Part shown: piece after piece, positions 63,877 to 64,000 of the stretch
Numbering within the stretch: the stretch's first letter is position 1
How the letters are laid out: each line of letters begins with the position of its first letter
NCBI RefSeq assembly: GCF_000737325.1
Contig: NZ_CP011125.1
Span: 806,001-870,000, forward strand
From: Sandaracinus amylolyticus
GTDB taxonomy: Bacteria > Myxococcota_A > Polyangia > Polyangiales > Sandaracinaceae
DNA length: 64,000 nt
Reading direction: 5' to 3'
Program-made: the position numbers and the translations under genes
The notes under the pieces: model-generated
Database searches by the model: none
What the model was told of the DNA's origin: nothing
The model's input: only the letters and a program-made list of their open reading frames with translations

Positions 63877-64000
63877 AACACCCAGCCGACGCCGAGCATC
63901 AGCCGCCCTGCGGGGAAGTGCTCGCTCTCGGCGTCGCTGGGCGGATCGGTGCGCACCCATCGGCCGCGCGCGCGTGACTGCACCGCGACCTGCAGCAGGA
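63873..64000 (-). CDS. C-terminal end of a probable outer-membrane beta-barrel protein (partial)
   Basis: Only the last ~42 codons are visible; the gene continues beyond the window. The end alternates polar and hydrophobic residues (LLQVAVQSRARGRWV, GRLMLGVGWVF) and finishes with a Phe, the usual C-terminal signal for outer-membrane barrel insertion. That makes an outer-membrane protein likely. Its family cannot be told from this fragment. Convergent with the giant adhesin-OmpA gene, 8 bp apart. Confidence 0.5.
   Translation of the reverse strand, partial: LLQVAVQSRARGRWVRTDPPSDAESEHFPAGRLMLGVGWVF

Noticed and set aside
57487-63960. A ~2157-residue reverse-strand frame opposite the giant adhesin gene
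   Set aside because: It mirrors the repeats of the forward gene as an Arg/Asp/Gly-rich shadow with no recognisable domain.

Overview
This window is very GC-rich, gene-dense bacterial DNA. It reads as a chromosomal segment of a myxobacterium (phylum Myxococcota, Polyangia/Sandaracinus-like). That placement is inferred from three things: MYXO-CTERM-type sorting tails (Cys motif, one hydrophobic segment, Arg cluster), Asp/Ala-rich lipoprotein linkers, and MopE-like metal-binding motifs and one-component signalling proteins. I see no rRNA, tRNA, transposase, prophage or CRISPR array.

Layout. 1-7.1 kb: end of a FIST sensory protein translationally coupled to a hybrid histidine kinase, then a DinG/XPD-type helicase and a convergent B12-binding radical SAM enzyme. 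7.2-10.9 kb: a hot-dog-like protein, a MYXO-CTERM polysaccharide-lyase-like protein, a beta-barrel-like protein and a pair of small paralogues. 10.9-16.3 kb: a compact putative biosynthetic island with two paralogous flavin-dependent halogenase-like enzymes, an acyl carrier protein and a ketosynthase. 16.3-21.5 kb: sulfur/stress and regulator genes, including a persulfide dioxygenase-rhodanese fusion behind a strong sigma-54 promoter match, MarR/SDR/CopD-like genes, and an AHSA1-ArsR operon with a palindromic operator. 21.5-29.2 kb: cell-envelope genes, including a diheme cytochrome lipoprotein, a membrane protein with a calmodulin-like EF-hand tail, PPC-like and TPR-PEGA proteins and a Cys-rich lipoprotein. 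29.2-29.6 kb: a noncoding repeat block. 29.6-35.9 kb: TRAP binding protein, aldo-keto reductase, alpha-E protein, AgmX/PglI-type and TraB lipoproteins, and a pseudokinase-winged-helix protein. 36-45.4 kb: a PknK-like kinase-ATPase, two divergent ATP-grasp enzymes, glycogen synthase and an AraC regulator. 45.5-49.1 kb: an aldo-keto reductase, a CPA1 antiporter, a 41-bp tandem array and an unknown protein. 49.3-57.4 kb: a phosphodiester glycosidase with FG-GAP-like repeats, a second AHSA1-ArsR pair, two surface lipoproteins and a third ATP-grasp paralogue. 57.5-63.9 kb: a 2107-residue surface protein. It joins an Ig-like adhesin ending in a MYXO-CTERM-like signal directly to a second signal-peptide-like segment and a complete OmpA-type outer-membrane protein.

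Two themes recur. First, many convergent gene ends carry perfect inverted repeats or repeat arrays that include the stop codons, which suggests bidirectional terminators. Second, several divergent regulator genes carry visible operator-like repeats (MarR, ArsR, AraC) or a sigma-54 promoter with an upstream palindrome. The strongest candidates for something undescribed are the adhesin/OmpA fusion, the twin-halogenase/ACP/ketosynthase island, the three ATP-grasp paralogues and the pseudokinase transcription factor beside a kinase-ATPase. All functions are inferred from sequence motifs; no database search was run.
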